Assembly: GCF_017165765.1 (NCBI RefSeq)
Contig: NZ_JAFGZD010000003.1
Location: 186,001 to 250,000, forward strand
Length of the DNA: 64,000 nt
Direction: 5' to 3'
Source: Pseudomonas capsici
GTDB lineage: Bacteria > Pseudomonadota > Gammaproteobacteria > Pseudomonadales > Pseudomonadaceae
Shown here: positions 56,537 through 64,000 of the stretch, piece after piece
Layout: each line of letters begins with the position of its first letter
Position numbering within the stretch: position 1 is the stretch's first letter
Made by a program: the position numbers and the translations under genes
Notes under the pieces: generated by a model
The model's input: only the letters and a program-made list of their open reading frames with translations
Told to the model about the DNA's origin: nothing
Databases searched by the model: none

Positions 56537-57661
56537 TCAGCGAATGGCATTGAGCGGCAGATGCACGTGTTTGATCTTCTGCCGGAAGTAAGTGAACGCG
56601 ACATGCAGGCTACCATCGGCGGCCTGGATGATGCTGGGGTAGGAGAATTCGCGGTTGAGTTTTTCCTGTGAGTTGTTGGTCAGGCAGAAGCCGTCGCCCA
56701 GTTCGATATCCAGGCGGGTCGGCCAGCTGTGACCGCCATCGCGGGAGACTGCCAGGCTCATCGGCGCACGGGGAATACCCCAGATGGCGGCCTTGCCATC
56801 ACTGCGGGCACCCGGCGTGACGCGGTCGTCGCCTTCGTCCTCGATCTCGTCGTACAGCGATGCGCGGCGCTGGCTGTGGCCTTCGGCGCTGACCGGGTTG
56901 TAGACCAGTGCCAGTTCATCGGTAGCCAGGCGGACGAACTGGATCGAGGAGTTGTTGTTGGGCAGTTCGGTCGGAGTCGGCGCACTCCAGGTGCGGCCAC
57001 GATCGTTCGAGCGGGTGCTGTAGATGAAGTCCGCCCAGCGGCTGCGAAACAGCCCGAGCAGGCTGCCGTCCGGTAACTGGTGGACGTTCATGTGCACGCA
57101 ACCGGTACTGTCCGGCACGTCATGGCGCGACCAGGAGACGCCTTGATCGCTGGAAATCATCACGGCGCTGATGTCATGGTTGCCGACCCACTTTTCACCC
57201 GGCCCGGTGATGCAGTACCAGACCGGCAGGACCCAGTCACCGTTGTCCAGCACGGCAGGAGGCTGGCGCACGAAGGTGCCGGCTTCGTCGAACAGGGTTT
57301 CGATGGGGCCCCAGGTCTTGCCCTGGTCCTGGGAAAGACGGCGACGAATGATCGCCGTCTCCTGATTGCCGGAGATCTGTGCGGTCCAGATCAGCCACAG
57401 CGGTCCGCCGGGCGCCTGAAACAGGATCGGGTTCTGCTCGGAGCGGGTCGGGTCCTCGGACAGCTTTTGCGGTTCGCTCCACACGCCGGTCTGCGGGTCG
57501 CGGCGTGACAGCAGGACGAAGATGTCGGCCATGCCTTCCTGAGTGCCGGCAAACCAGGTGCACAGCAGCGTACCGTCGGCCAGTTCATGCAGGTTGGCGG
57601 CATGGTTCTGGGCGTAGGGCGTTGGCAGGAAGGCGTCCTGGCGAATGTCATTGGTTGGCAT
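56537..57661 (-). CDS. Sialidase-like BNR/Asp-box protein
   Basis: 374 aa from an ATG at 57661 (MPTNDIRQDAFLPTPYAQNH), which overlaps the symporter stop by 14 nt. Four Asp boxes (SQDQGKTWGP, SSDQGVSWSR, SNDRGRTWSA, SRDGGHSWPT) and a propeller fit the BNR_2/sialidase superfamily; the end EFSYPSIIQAADGSLHVAFT is typical. There is no signal peptide, so it is probably cytosolic and may act on a small carbohydrate rather than on glycoproteins. I cannot verify the catalytic Arg, Tyr and Asp set. Confidence 0.75.
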   Translation of the reverse strand: MPTNDIRQDAFLPTPYAQNHAANLHELADGTLLCTWFAGTQEGMADIFVLLSRRDPQTGVWSEPQKLSEDPTRSEQNPILFQAPGGPLWLIWTAQISGNQETAIIRRRLSQDQGKTWGPIETLFDEAGTFVRQPPAVLDNGDWVLPVWYCITGPGEKWVGNHDISAVMISSDQGVSWSRHDVPDSTGCVHMNVHQLPDGSLLGLFRSRWADFIYSTRSNDRGRTWSAPTPTELPNNNSSIQFVRLATDELALVYNPVSAEGHSQRRASLYDEIEDEGDDRVTPGARSDGKAAIWGIPRAPMSLAVSRDGGHSWPTRLDIELGDGFCLTNNSQEKLNREFSYPSIIQAADGSLHVAFTYFRQKIKHVHLPLNAIR

Positions 57662-59063
57662 TGGGAACCTCGGCGTCTTGGCGTTTGGCCTGGGCGGATT
57701 TGGGCAGCATATGTTCGATGGCAATCACGATGGCCGGTGTCACTAGCGCGATGTACATGTTGTCGATGCCATAAGGGTTGTTCAACAGATACCAGACACT
57801 GGTGGTGATGGACGATGCGATCAGGCCCAGTGTTGCGCCACGACCCGAACCGAAGAACGGCAGGTAGATGGCAACCATGGCGACCACGGCAATCGACAGG
57901 CGCAGGGCGCGGGTGAAGAACGACAGGTTGAGGATTTCCGGTACGAAGAACACGAAGAACAGCGGTACGAAACCGATCACCAGAGCGATCAGGCGGGTGG
58001 TCTTGAACTCCTGATCCACCGAAGGTTTACGCCATGGCACGTAGAAGTCGCGCACCACCAGCGAAGCGATGGCCAGGGCCACGGTGCTGACGCTGACGAA
58101 GATCGAAGCGACCAGAGAAATGGTGACGACACCGGCTACCACGGGGCTCATCGATTGCAGGAATACTGGCAGGGCATAGAGGCTGCTCATGTCGGGGTGC
58201 AGGTATTTGGACGCGACACCGATAAAGCCCAGCGCCAATGCGATCGGGATGCACAGCAGCGATGCATAGAAAGTCGAACGACGTGCCGCATTCGGGCTCT
58301 GGGTAGAGGAGATCGCCTGGATGATGAACTGGGTCGAGAAGATCGCACCGACAGTGCCGATGATCCACGCCATGATTTTCTGGCCGCCGACCAGGCCATC
58401 CCAGGTGAAGTAATGTTCAGGCATGTTCTGCACGACCGGGGCGAAGCCGCCCGTCATCTTCAGGGCCACGCCCAGTACGATCATCACCCCGAGATATTTC
58501 ACGGCGGTGTGCAGGATGCTCATGTAGGCCACGCTTTTCAGGCCGCCGAACACGTAGTAGAGGGTGCTGATGATTGCGGTGATGAACGCGGCAGTGGTCA
58601 GGTTGATCTTGAGCACCGTGGCAATGGCCGCCGCACCGCTGACATAGTTGCCGACGTTCACCAGCAGCAAGGCGTAGATCATGATGATCGACACCGCGAG
58701 CTTGGTGGACGTGCCGTATTTCTTGGCAATGAAGCCGGAGATGGTGAATTCCCCGGAGCTGTACAGCTTGCGGGCCATCAACAGGCCGAACAGCGGGAAG
58801 CCGATGGCGGCTGCAATCACCGACCATGAAGCGGCGAAGCCACTTTCGAAGGCGGCCTGTGCAGTACCGACCGTGGATTTGGCACCGATGAATTCGGACA
58901 TCATCAGAATGCCGACGATGACGGCAGGCATGGTCCTGGCAGCGACCATGTATTGCTCACTGGTCTTGCTGCGCATGCGCATGCTCATCCAGGTGGTGAT
59001 TGCGATGTAGACGATCACCATGCCGACGATGATCGTGGTGTCTTGTGCGTTGAAGGTATCCAT
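57648..59063 (-). CDS. Sodium:solute symporter (SSS family)
   Basis: 471 aa, about 13 membrane helices. TEFIGAKSTVGTAQAAFESG-like sequence and GFIAKKYGTSTKLAVSIIMI are SSS features. The solute is probably the sugar acid or sialic-acid-like compound processed by the operon. ATG at 59063; the BNR gene overlaps its end by 14 nt. Confidence 0.87.
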   Translation of the reverse strand: MDTFNAQDTTIIVGMVIVYIAITTWMSMRMRSKTSEQYMVAARTMPAVIVGILMMSEFIGAKSTVGTAQAAFESGFAASWSVIAAAIGFPLFGLLMARKLYSSGEFTISGFIAKKYGTSTKLAVSIIMIYALLLVNVGNYVSGAAAIATVLKINLTTAAFITAIISTLYYVFGGLKSVAYMSILHTAVKYLGVMIVLGVALKMTGGFAPVVQNMPEHYFTWDGLVGGQKIMAWIIGTVGAIFSTQFIIQAISSTQSPNAARRSTFYASLLCIPIALALGFIGVASKYLHPDMSSLYALPVFLQSMSPVVAGVVTISLVASIFVSVSTVALAIASLVVRDFYVPWRKPSVDQEFKTTRLIALVIGFVPLFFVFFVPEILNLSFFTRALRLSIAVVAMVAIYLPFFGSGRGATLGLIASSITTSVWYLLNNPYGIDNMYIALVTPAIVIAIEHMLPKSAQAKRQDAEVPNANQ

Positions 59064-59130
59064 CGGTATCGCTCCATTATTGTTTTTTTGGCGCGTTATG
59101 GGTGCCGCACGTCTTTGCCCGGGTGGGTGC

Positions 59131-60153
59131 TCAGACGGCGATGGAATTGCGGGTGTCGCGTTTACGGGTGGCCAGTTCCACGGCCTGGCGCAGGGCCTCG
59201 ATCAGGCTGCGTTCGTCGGCGATGCCTTTACCGGCGATATCGAAAGCGGTGCCGTGATCCACCGAGGTACGAATCACCGGCAGGCCGATGGTGACGTTGA
59301 CGCCGGCTTCCAGGCCCATGACCTTGACCGGGCCATGGCCCTGATCGTGATACATGGCGACCACCGCATCGAAGTCGCCACGACCGGCGCGGAAGAACAG
59401 CGTGTCGGCCGGCAGCGGGCCTTCGACGCGCCAGCCACGGGCGCGCAGTTCGTCGATGGCAGGCTGGATCTTGGTGGCTTCTTCGCCATAGCCGAACAGA
59501 CCGTTTTCACCGGCATGAGGGTTGATGCCGCACACCGCGATCAGCGGGTTTTCTATACCGGCACGCACCAGGGTTTCCCGGGCGCGCTCGATGGTGCGCT
59601 TGACCAGACCCGGTTCGATCCGGGCAATGGCGTCGATGATGCCGATGTGAGTGGTGACGTGGATGACCCGCAGAATCGGCGTCATCAGCATCATCGAGAC
59701 TTCTTCCACGCCCAGCAGGTGGGCAAGCATTTCGGTGTGACCGGGGAAGATATGCCCGCCTGCGTGCAGCGCTTCCTTGTTCAGTGGCGCGGTGCAGATC
59801 GCATCCAGTTCACCGGCTTCGGTGAGTTGTACGGTACGTTCGATATAGCGAAAGGCAGCGTCACCGGCGATGGGCGACAACTTGCCATAAGGCAGATCGT
59901 CGGGGATCAGACCCAGATCGATGCAGTCCACCACGCCCTGGACGAAGCGAGCCTGTGCCGGGCTGCTGATACTGTTGACGCGCAGGTTGCTGCCGACGAT
60001 GCGGCTGGCGTCCTCAAGGCGCCTGGAGTCGCCGATGACCAGCGGACGGCAGGTTTCGTACACCGAGGCGTGGGTCAGGGTTTTCATGATGATTTCAGGA
60101 CCCACCCCGGCGGCGTCGCCCATGGTGATACCAATGACAGGACGTTCAGACAT
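59131..60153 (-). CDS. pdxA2: PdxA2-type 4-phospho-sugar-acid dehydrogenase
   Basis: 340 aa from the ATG at 60153 (MSERPVIGITMGDAAGVGPE), which overlaps the kinase stop by 8 nt. The metal ligands are in HIFPGHTEMLAHLLG, INPHAGE and YHDQGHGP. PdxA2 proteins, encoded beside DUF1537 kinases, oxidise and decarboxylate 4-phospho-D-threonate or D-erythronate to dihydroxyacetone phosphate. Its pairing with the kinase here supports that role rather than vitamin B6 synthesis. Confidence 0.88.
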   Translation of the reverse strand: MSERPVIGITMGDAAGVGPEIIMKTLTHASVYETCRPLVIGDSRRLEDASRIVGSNLRVNSISSPAQARFVQGVVDCIDLGLIPDDLPYGKLSPIAGDAAFRYIERTVQLTEAGELDAICTAPLNKEALHAGGHIFPGHTEMLAHLLGVEEVSMMLMTPILRVIHVTTHIGIIDAIARIEPGLVKRTIERARETLVRAGIENPLIAVCGINPHAGENGLFGYGEEATKIQPAIDELRARGWRVEGPLPADTLFFRAGRGDFDAVVAMYHDQGHGPVKVMGLEAGVNVTIGLPVIRTSVDHGTAFDIAGKGIADERSLIEALRQAVELATRKRDTRNSIAV

Positions 60154-61405
60154 AGGGAGCTTCCTCTTTGAAAGTAGTGCCGGCCAGGGCCGGTTCATGC
60201 AGCTGTCGCCAGGCTGCGAGAAAGGTGTCGGGGTCGCCAAAGCCGCCTGCCTTGGTCACCACATTGAGATTGCGCGAGCCGAGTCGGGCCTGGGACAGCG
60301 CCACGCCGGTGGCGAGTTCGCCCAGCAGGGTCATCTGCTCGATACCGGCCTCGACCAGAATCGCGCGTGCGGTTTCGCCACCGGTGGCGATCAACGAACC
60401 GGCATGGGGCAGGGCCGGTGCCAGCCATCTGGCCAGTGCGCTGCTCAGGTCGGCTGCCTGTGCCGGGTTGCGTTGTTGCTGATCCAGTCGCACCAGCACG
60501 TCATGCCCTGCCAGCAACTGTTCTTCCAGTTGCTGGCGCAGTGCATCGCGTTCGGTCTGGGCCTTGCTGTCCAGCAGTGTGGCTGGAGCAATCGTTAGGC
60601 TGTATTGCGGGCTGGATTGCGCCAGGGTGTCGGCCTGCAGCTGCGAGTGGCGGGACATGCTGCCGACCACGGTCAACACGGGAGAGCGGGGCGTTACCTG
60701 GATGGGGCGGGCTGCCGGTAACCCCAAGGCCTGAGGCAGATGCCGGGCCAGGCCGGCAGAACCGACCCAGAACAACTCCTGATGCCATTGGGCCGAAGCC
60801 TCGGCCAGTTGTTGCAGGTCGCTGTCCCGCTCGGCATCGCAGACCAGCGCCTGCACGCCGTTTTCCAGGGCTGTGCGCAAGGTCTGTTTCAGAGCCTCGC
60901 CATCGCGCAGATCGTCCAGCCCCAGCCATTGCGTACGCAACCCCTGATTAAGAAACAGCTCCAGCAGGTTGCTGGTGCCTTGCAGGTTTTCGTTGCGCCA
61001 CACATCGCTCTGATCCACCGGCACGCCATCGATCAATTGCACGCCCTGACTGGTGGTGCGTTTCATGTCCGGGAAGGCCGGAGCCACCAGCGCCATGCCG
61101 CGCACCGATTGCAGCGCGTCGATTTCGCTGGCGACATTGCCGCGCAGGGTCGAGTCGATTTTCTTGTACAGCGCCTTTGCCGTGGCATGTTGCTGGCGCA
61201 GGATGACCCGGTGTTGTTCGGCGGCCTGTTGGGGAGGCAGGCGACGGGAGTCCACGTCTATGGCCACGACATCGGCTGCCAGCGAGCCAGTGGTGGTCAG
61301 CATCACACGGGTCTCGGTGCGTGCTGCAAAATCAGCGGCGCAGTCCGCGGCCCCCGACAGATCGTCGGCGAGTATCAGCAGGCCGGGAAACTCGGCGCGG
61401 ATCAT
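60146..61405 (-). CDS. Four-carbon acid-sugar kinase (DUF1537 family)
   Basis: 419 aa from an ATG at 61405, which overlaps the ADH stop (ATGA); a start at 61417 is possible. The N-terminus LLILADDLSGAADCAADF and the C-terminal LIATGGETARAILVEAGIE are the DUF1537 acid-sugar-binding and ATP-binding signatures. With PdxA2 it would phosphorylate a four-carbon sugar acid such as D-threonate or D-erythronate at position 4. Confidence 0.88.
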   Translation of the reverse strand: MIRAEFPGLLILADDLSGAADCAADFAARTETRVMLTTTGSLAADVVAIDVDSRRLPPQQAAEQHRVILRQQHATAKALYKKIDSTLRGNVASEIDALQSVRGMALVAPAFPDMKRTTSQGVQLIDGVPVDQSDVWRNENLQGTSNLLELFLNQGLRTQWLGLDDLRDGEALKQTLRTALENGVQALVCDAERDSDLQQLAEASAQWHQELFWVGSAGLARHLPQALGLPAARPIQVTPRSPVLTVVGSMSRHSQLQADTLAQSSPQYSLTIAPATLLDSKAQTERDALRQQLEEQLLAGHDVLVRLDQQQRNPAQAADLSSALARWLAPALPHAGSLIATGGETARAILVEAGIEQMTLLGELATGVALSQARLGSRNLNVVTKAGGFGDPDTFLAAWRQLHEPALAGTTFKEEAPYV

Positions 61406-62571
61406 GGCAGCAGACACCGGTACAACTGCTGGATGTCGTCCAGGCTCAAGGGCTTGGGATTGTTGGTCATCAGGCGGGTGACTTTGGAGGCCGCCACCGC
61501 CATGTCCGGCAGATGCTCTTCGGCCACGCCGAAATCACGCAGGTTCTGCGGAATGTTCAGCACCAGGGTCCACTGACGAATCTGCTCGATCAGTTTGTGG
61601 GCTGCTGCTTCGTTGCTGTCTTCATGAGTGGCCAGGCCGCATGCCAGCGCGGCACGCTTGAGGCGTTCGGCACAGCTGTCCAGATTGAAGGCCATGACAT
61701 GGGGCAACAGCATGGCGTTGGCCACGCCATGGGTGACATGAAACTTGCCCCCCAATGGGTAGGCCAGCGCATGCACTGCTGCGGTTCCGGCCGCTGTCAG
61801 GGCCAGGCCGCCGTACATCGAGCCCAGCAGCATATCGCCCCGCGCCCGTACCGATTCCGGTTGTTCATAGGACTCGACAATACTGCCCGCGATCAGGCGC
61901 ATGGACTCCAGTGCAAAGGCATCGCTGATGGGGTTGGCCTTGGTGGAAATGAAGGATTCCAGCGAGTGGGTGAAGGCATCCATTCCGGTGGCAGCGGTGA
62001 TCGAGCGGGGCAGGCTGAGTGTCAGCAGCGGATCGAGCACCACCAGGGTCGGCAGCAGATGACGGCTTACCACGCCGATCTTCAGTTCTTCATCCGGCAG
62101 GGTGACGATGGCGTTGGGCGTGACTTCCGAGCCTGTACCCGAGGTGGTCGGCACCAGCACCATGGGCTTGCCGGGGTGCGTGACCTTGTCGATGCCCAGC
62201 AGATCCTTGAGCGGTGTGTCGTTGGTCAGCATCACTGCAAACAGCTTGGCGGCATCCAGCACGCTGCCACCGCCAATGGCGATCAGCGCATCGGGTGCGT
62301 GAGGTGCAACGTCTTCCCGGAATACCCGCTCGATGTTTTCCAGGGTCGGTTCTATTTCGACGTTATCGAGCATATGCACGGCGATGTCGCGGGCCTGAAG
62401 CTGCTCGGTGACGCGCTGGGTCACGCCCAGATTGTGCATGGCGTTCTGGGTGACCAGCACCACGCTTTTGACCGGGACATCGAGCAGCGGCAGTTTTTCA
62501 GTGAGCAGATCGAGGCTGCCGGGGCCGTGAACCACATGCTTCACGGTCTGGAAGTGATAAGTGGCGGACAT
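61402..62571 (-). CDS. Iron-containing alcohol dehydrogenase
   Basis: 389 aa. GGGSVLDAAKL is at about 100-110, TTSGTGSEVTPNAIV follows, and the metal ligands appear in TGMDAFTHSLE, AVHALAYPLGGKFHVTHG and THGVANAMLLPH. Group III Fe-ADHs act on lactaldehyde, glycolaldehyde, 4-hydroxybutyrate and similar. In this operon it probably handles the aldehyde released by the DapA-type aldolase, though the direction is unknown. Confidence 0.88.
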   Translation of the reverse strand: MSATYHFQTVKHVVHGPGSLDLLTEKLPLLDVPVKSVVLVTQNAMHNLGVTQRVTEQLQARDIAVHMLDNVEIEPTLENIERVFREDVAPHAPDALIAIGGGSVLDAAKLFAVMLTNDTPLKDLLGIDKVTHPGKPMVLVPTTSGTGSEVTPNAIVTLPDEELKIGVVSRHLLPTLVVLDPLLTLSLPRSITAATGMDAFTHSLESFISTKANPISDAFALESMRLIAGSIVESYEQPESVRARGDMLLGSMYGGLALTAAGTAAVHALAYPLGGKFHVTHGVANAMLLPHVMAFNLDSCAERLKRAALACGLATHEDSNEAAAHKLIEQIRQWTLVLNIPQNLRDFGVAEEHLPDMAVAASKVTRLMTNNPKPLSLDDIQQLYRCLLP

Positions 62572-62586
62572 GGGATTACCTCCGGC

Positions 62587-63465
62587 TTAGCGGTAGACGG
62601 CCAGCAGGCCTTGGAGTTTTTCCAGTGCGGCGGCATCCAGTGGCTGGACCGGCGCTCGGCAAGGGCCGACAGGGACGTTGAGCAACTGGGTCGCGGTTTT
62701 CAGAACCACAGGCATGGTGCCCAGCGCGAACGCATCGCGCAGTGGACGCAGGGCTTCCTGGGCTGCGCGGGCGGCTTCGTGATTGCCCGACTGGAAGTTG
62801 TTCCAGATCGACATGACCACATCCGGTACCGCGTTGGCGGTGGCAGCGATAGCACCATCGCCACCGGCCAGCAGGTTCCAGTAGATCAACGAGTCGGTGC
62901 CCGCAAACACGGCGAAGTCGTCGCTGCGGTATTTCATCATCTGCACCAGCGCATCGAAGTTGCCTGCGCTGTCCTTGATGCCCTTGATTTTCGGGTGCTG
63001 GCTGAGGGTGGCCACGGCACCGATACCGATGGACATGCCGGTCTTGGCCGGAATGTTGTACATCATCAGCGGCAACTCGGAGGCATCGGCAATGGCGGTG
63101 TAGTGCTTGATGAGTTCGGACTGGCTGATGGCATTGAAGTACGGCGTGATGATGGACAGGGCGTCTGCGCCCACATCGATCATTTTTTTGTTCAGTTCGA
63201 TCACTTCATGGGTAGCAAAGGCACCGGTGCCTACGACTACAGGCACACGCCCGGCTGCCGCTTCAACGGTAATACGGGCGATTTTCAGTTTTTCGGATTC
63301 GGAGAGAGTGAAGAACTCGCCATTGGTGCCCAGCACGAAAAGCCCGTGTACACCGGCTTGCAGAAGGTTTTCGATCAGGCCGCGAAGGGCTTGCTCATCG
63401 AGTTGCTGGTCATCGGTAAAGGGCGTGACCAGAGCTGGAATGATGCCGCGAAATTGCATGGCCAT
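62587..63465 (-). CDS. DapA-family aldolase (2-keto-3-deoxy sugar acid type)
   Basis: 292 aa. The Schiff-base Lys164 lies in IKGIKDSAGN and the catalytic Tyr136 in MMYNIPAKTG; the carboxylate loop is GTNGEF (residues 46-51), closer to sugar-acid aldolases than to the DHDPS GTTGES. Class I aldolases of this family release pyruvate and an aldehyde. It heads the operon. The ATG at 63465 is followed by another at 63459. It is not likely to be the lysine-pathway enzyme. Confidence 0.83.
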   Translation of the reverse strand: MAMQFRGIIPALVTPFTDDQQLDEQALRGLIENLLQAGVHGLFVLGTNGEFFTLSESEKLKIARITVEAAAGRVPVVVGTGAFATHEVIELNKKMIDVGADALSIITPYFNAISQSELIKHYTAIADASELPLMMYNIPAKTGMSIGIGAVATLSQHPKIKGIKDSAGNFDALVQMMKYRSDDFAVFAGTDSLIYWNLLAGGDGAIAATANAVPDVVMSIWNNFQSGNHEAARAAQEALRPLRDAFALGTMPVVLKTATQLLNVPVGPCRAPVQPLDAAALEKLQGLLAVYR

Positions 63466-63495
63466 AGTCTCGTTTTATTGTTAGTGGATCGATAG

Positions 63496-63510
63496 TGATT
63501 GAATCAATCA
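63496..63510. promoter_or_regulatory. Perfect 15-bp palindrome upstream of the dapA-type operon
   Basis: TGATTGAATCAATCA is a 7-1-7 inverted repeat 31 bp before the first gene. As the operon carries its own DeoR gene, it is a good candidate for its operator. Confidence 0.55.
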
Positions 63511-63581
63511 TTTGTGGCAAGGGTTTTTGATCGTTTTTTTCAAAATGCGGGGTGTGGGGAGGGGAGGAGAGAGGGCAGATG

Positions 63582-63613
63582 GCGTGCAGGCGATTGAGCA
63601 ATCGCCTGCACGC
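63582..63613. terminator. Perfect 15-bp hairpin
   Basis: GCGTGCAGGCGATTG and CAATCGCCTGCACGC are separated by only AG. It follows the end of the open reading frame at 63620, for which it could serve as a terminator; no T-run follows on either strand. Confidence 0.5.
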
Positions 63614-63619
63614 AGAGGC

Positions 63620-64000
63620 TTAGCGAATCAGGCCGCTGGTTTTGATTTTTTCGATCAGGGCAATGCCGCGTTTCAGGATTTCGTTCTCGCCAGGGTCTCC
63701 CACACCAGCATCCAGGAGTTCCTGGAGGCTGGTGAGGTTGTAGCTAAACAATTGCGCAGGAAGGGCTGACCTCAGGAATGTGGTGACCCCCATTTTTCCT
63801 GCTTTTGTATGTTCTGAAGCAAGCCAGTCCGCCGCCGTGGGGGACTTTCCGGTATCGGTATAAAACCTTTGCATCCAGGCCCCCTGCTCTGAGCGAATAT
63901 GGCCTGGCTTCAAGTCGCTGATATTGACGACAGGTTTGCTGGTGATTGGCATCATGGTGGTCATGCGTTGTATGGACCCATTCTTTTTTTTGTCGAGCGT
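63620..64000 (-). CDS. Unidentified protein, possibly continuing past the window edge
   Basis: An ATG at 63964 gives 114 aa, but the frame stays open to base 64000 with no stop (codons for TLDKKKNGSIQR precede the Met), so this may be the C-terminal end of a longer protein. The segment QGAWMQRFYTDTGKSPTAAD and later MGVTTFLRSALPAQLFSYN have no family I recognise. It is less GC-rich than its neighbours. A stem-loop lies just beyond the stop. No Shine-Dalgarno is seen before the ATG. Identity is unknown. Confidence 0.5.
   Translation of the reverse strand, partial: TLDKKKNGSIQRMTTMMPITSKPVVNISDLKPGHIRSEQGAWMQRFYTDTGKSPTAADWLASEHTKAGKMGVTTFLRSALPAQLFSYNLTSLQELLDAGVGDPGENEILKRGIALIEKIKTSGLIR

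Noticed and set aside
61321..63495. 724-codon plus-strand frame opposite the ADH and aldolase genes
   Set aside because: It spans two well-defined minus-strand genes and shows no domain.
63965..64000. hrp-box or promoter for the last reading frame
   Set aside because: The bases before the ATG are still in open frame, and no GGAACC...CCAC pair is visible.

Overview
The window is a stretch of Pseudomonas chromosome. Gene content and order point to the P. syringae/P. fluorescens side of the genus. The evidence is high GC, a conserved usg-fimV-truA-trpF-accD-folC-dedD-cvpA-purF-metZ block, a nadK-to-pepN block, pilZ-tatD next to a candidate rgsA sRNA, and genus-typical REP palindromes between genes. 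I see no insertion sequence, prophage, integrase or CRISPR array. Most of the window is core genome, with accessory metabolic operons at the right-hand end.

Layout. 1-4.3 kb: end of pilZ, a TatD nuclease, candidate sRNA rgsA on the minus strand, a LysE exporter, a TetR regulator, a lipoprotein and a DUF1285 protein. 4.3-17.3 kb: a semialdehyde-dehydrogenase homologue without its catalytic Cys (usg), the polar-hub protein FimV, then tRNA, tryptophan, fatty-acid, folate, purine and methionine genes, largely overlapping or closely spaced. 17.3-22.4 kb: a secreted lectin-GH16 glycosidase, a tRNA-Val/Asp/Asp cluster, a divergent MBL-fold/LysR pair and a lipoprotein. 22.4-24.5 kb: biosynthetic ilvA behind a leader with two isoleucine-rich mini-ORFs and mutually exclusive hairpins, then a 28-codon ORF. 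24.5-33.9 kb: an AraC regulator paired with a nitrilase-fold membrane protein lacking its nucleophile, FadH, a PLP enzyme, two MFS carriers and DUF1853. 33.9-40.6 kb: nadK, a metallophosphatase, GlpG rhomboid, YeaC, DUF2797 and PepN. 40.6-46.2 kb: a seven-gene operon like E. coli yjfIJKLMC (PspA homologue, DUF2170/2491/350/1190, glutathionylspermidine-synthase-like ligase) with a TVGYGD potassium-channel/RCK gene inserted. 46.4-49.9 kb: a YCF48-type beta-propeller and an MMPL/RND exporter. 49.9-55 kb: a sugar-acid locus with a GntR regulator and IlvD/Edd dehydratase divergent from an MFS carrier and a GguC/AraD1 (FAH-fold) protein. 55-63.5 kb: an eight-gene minus-strand operon (DapA-type aldolase, Fe-ADH, DUF1537 acid-sugar kinase, PdxA2, Na+ symporter, BNR sialidase-like protein, SDR, DeoR). 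63.6-64 kb: an unidentified reading frame open to the window edge.

Most notable: (1) the ilvA leader, which has the parts of a ribosome-mediated attenuator plus a second, translationally coupled uORF; (2) the eight-gene operon, whose enzymes fit an undescribed route splitting a 2-keto-3-deoxy sugar acid into pyruvate and an aldehyde processed through a phosphorylated four-carbon acid; (3) the yjf-like operon with an ion channel; (4) three enzyme-fold proteins with altered catalytic residues. All functions are inferred by reading the sequence; no database search was run.
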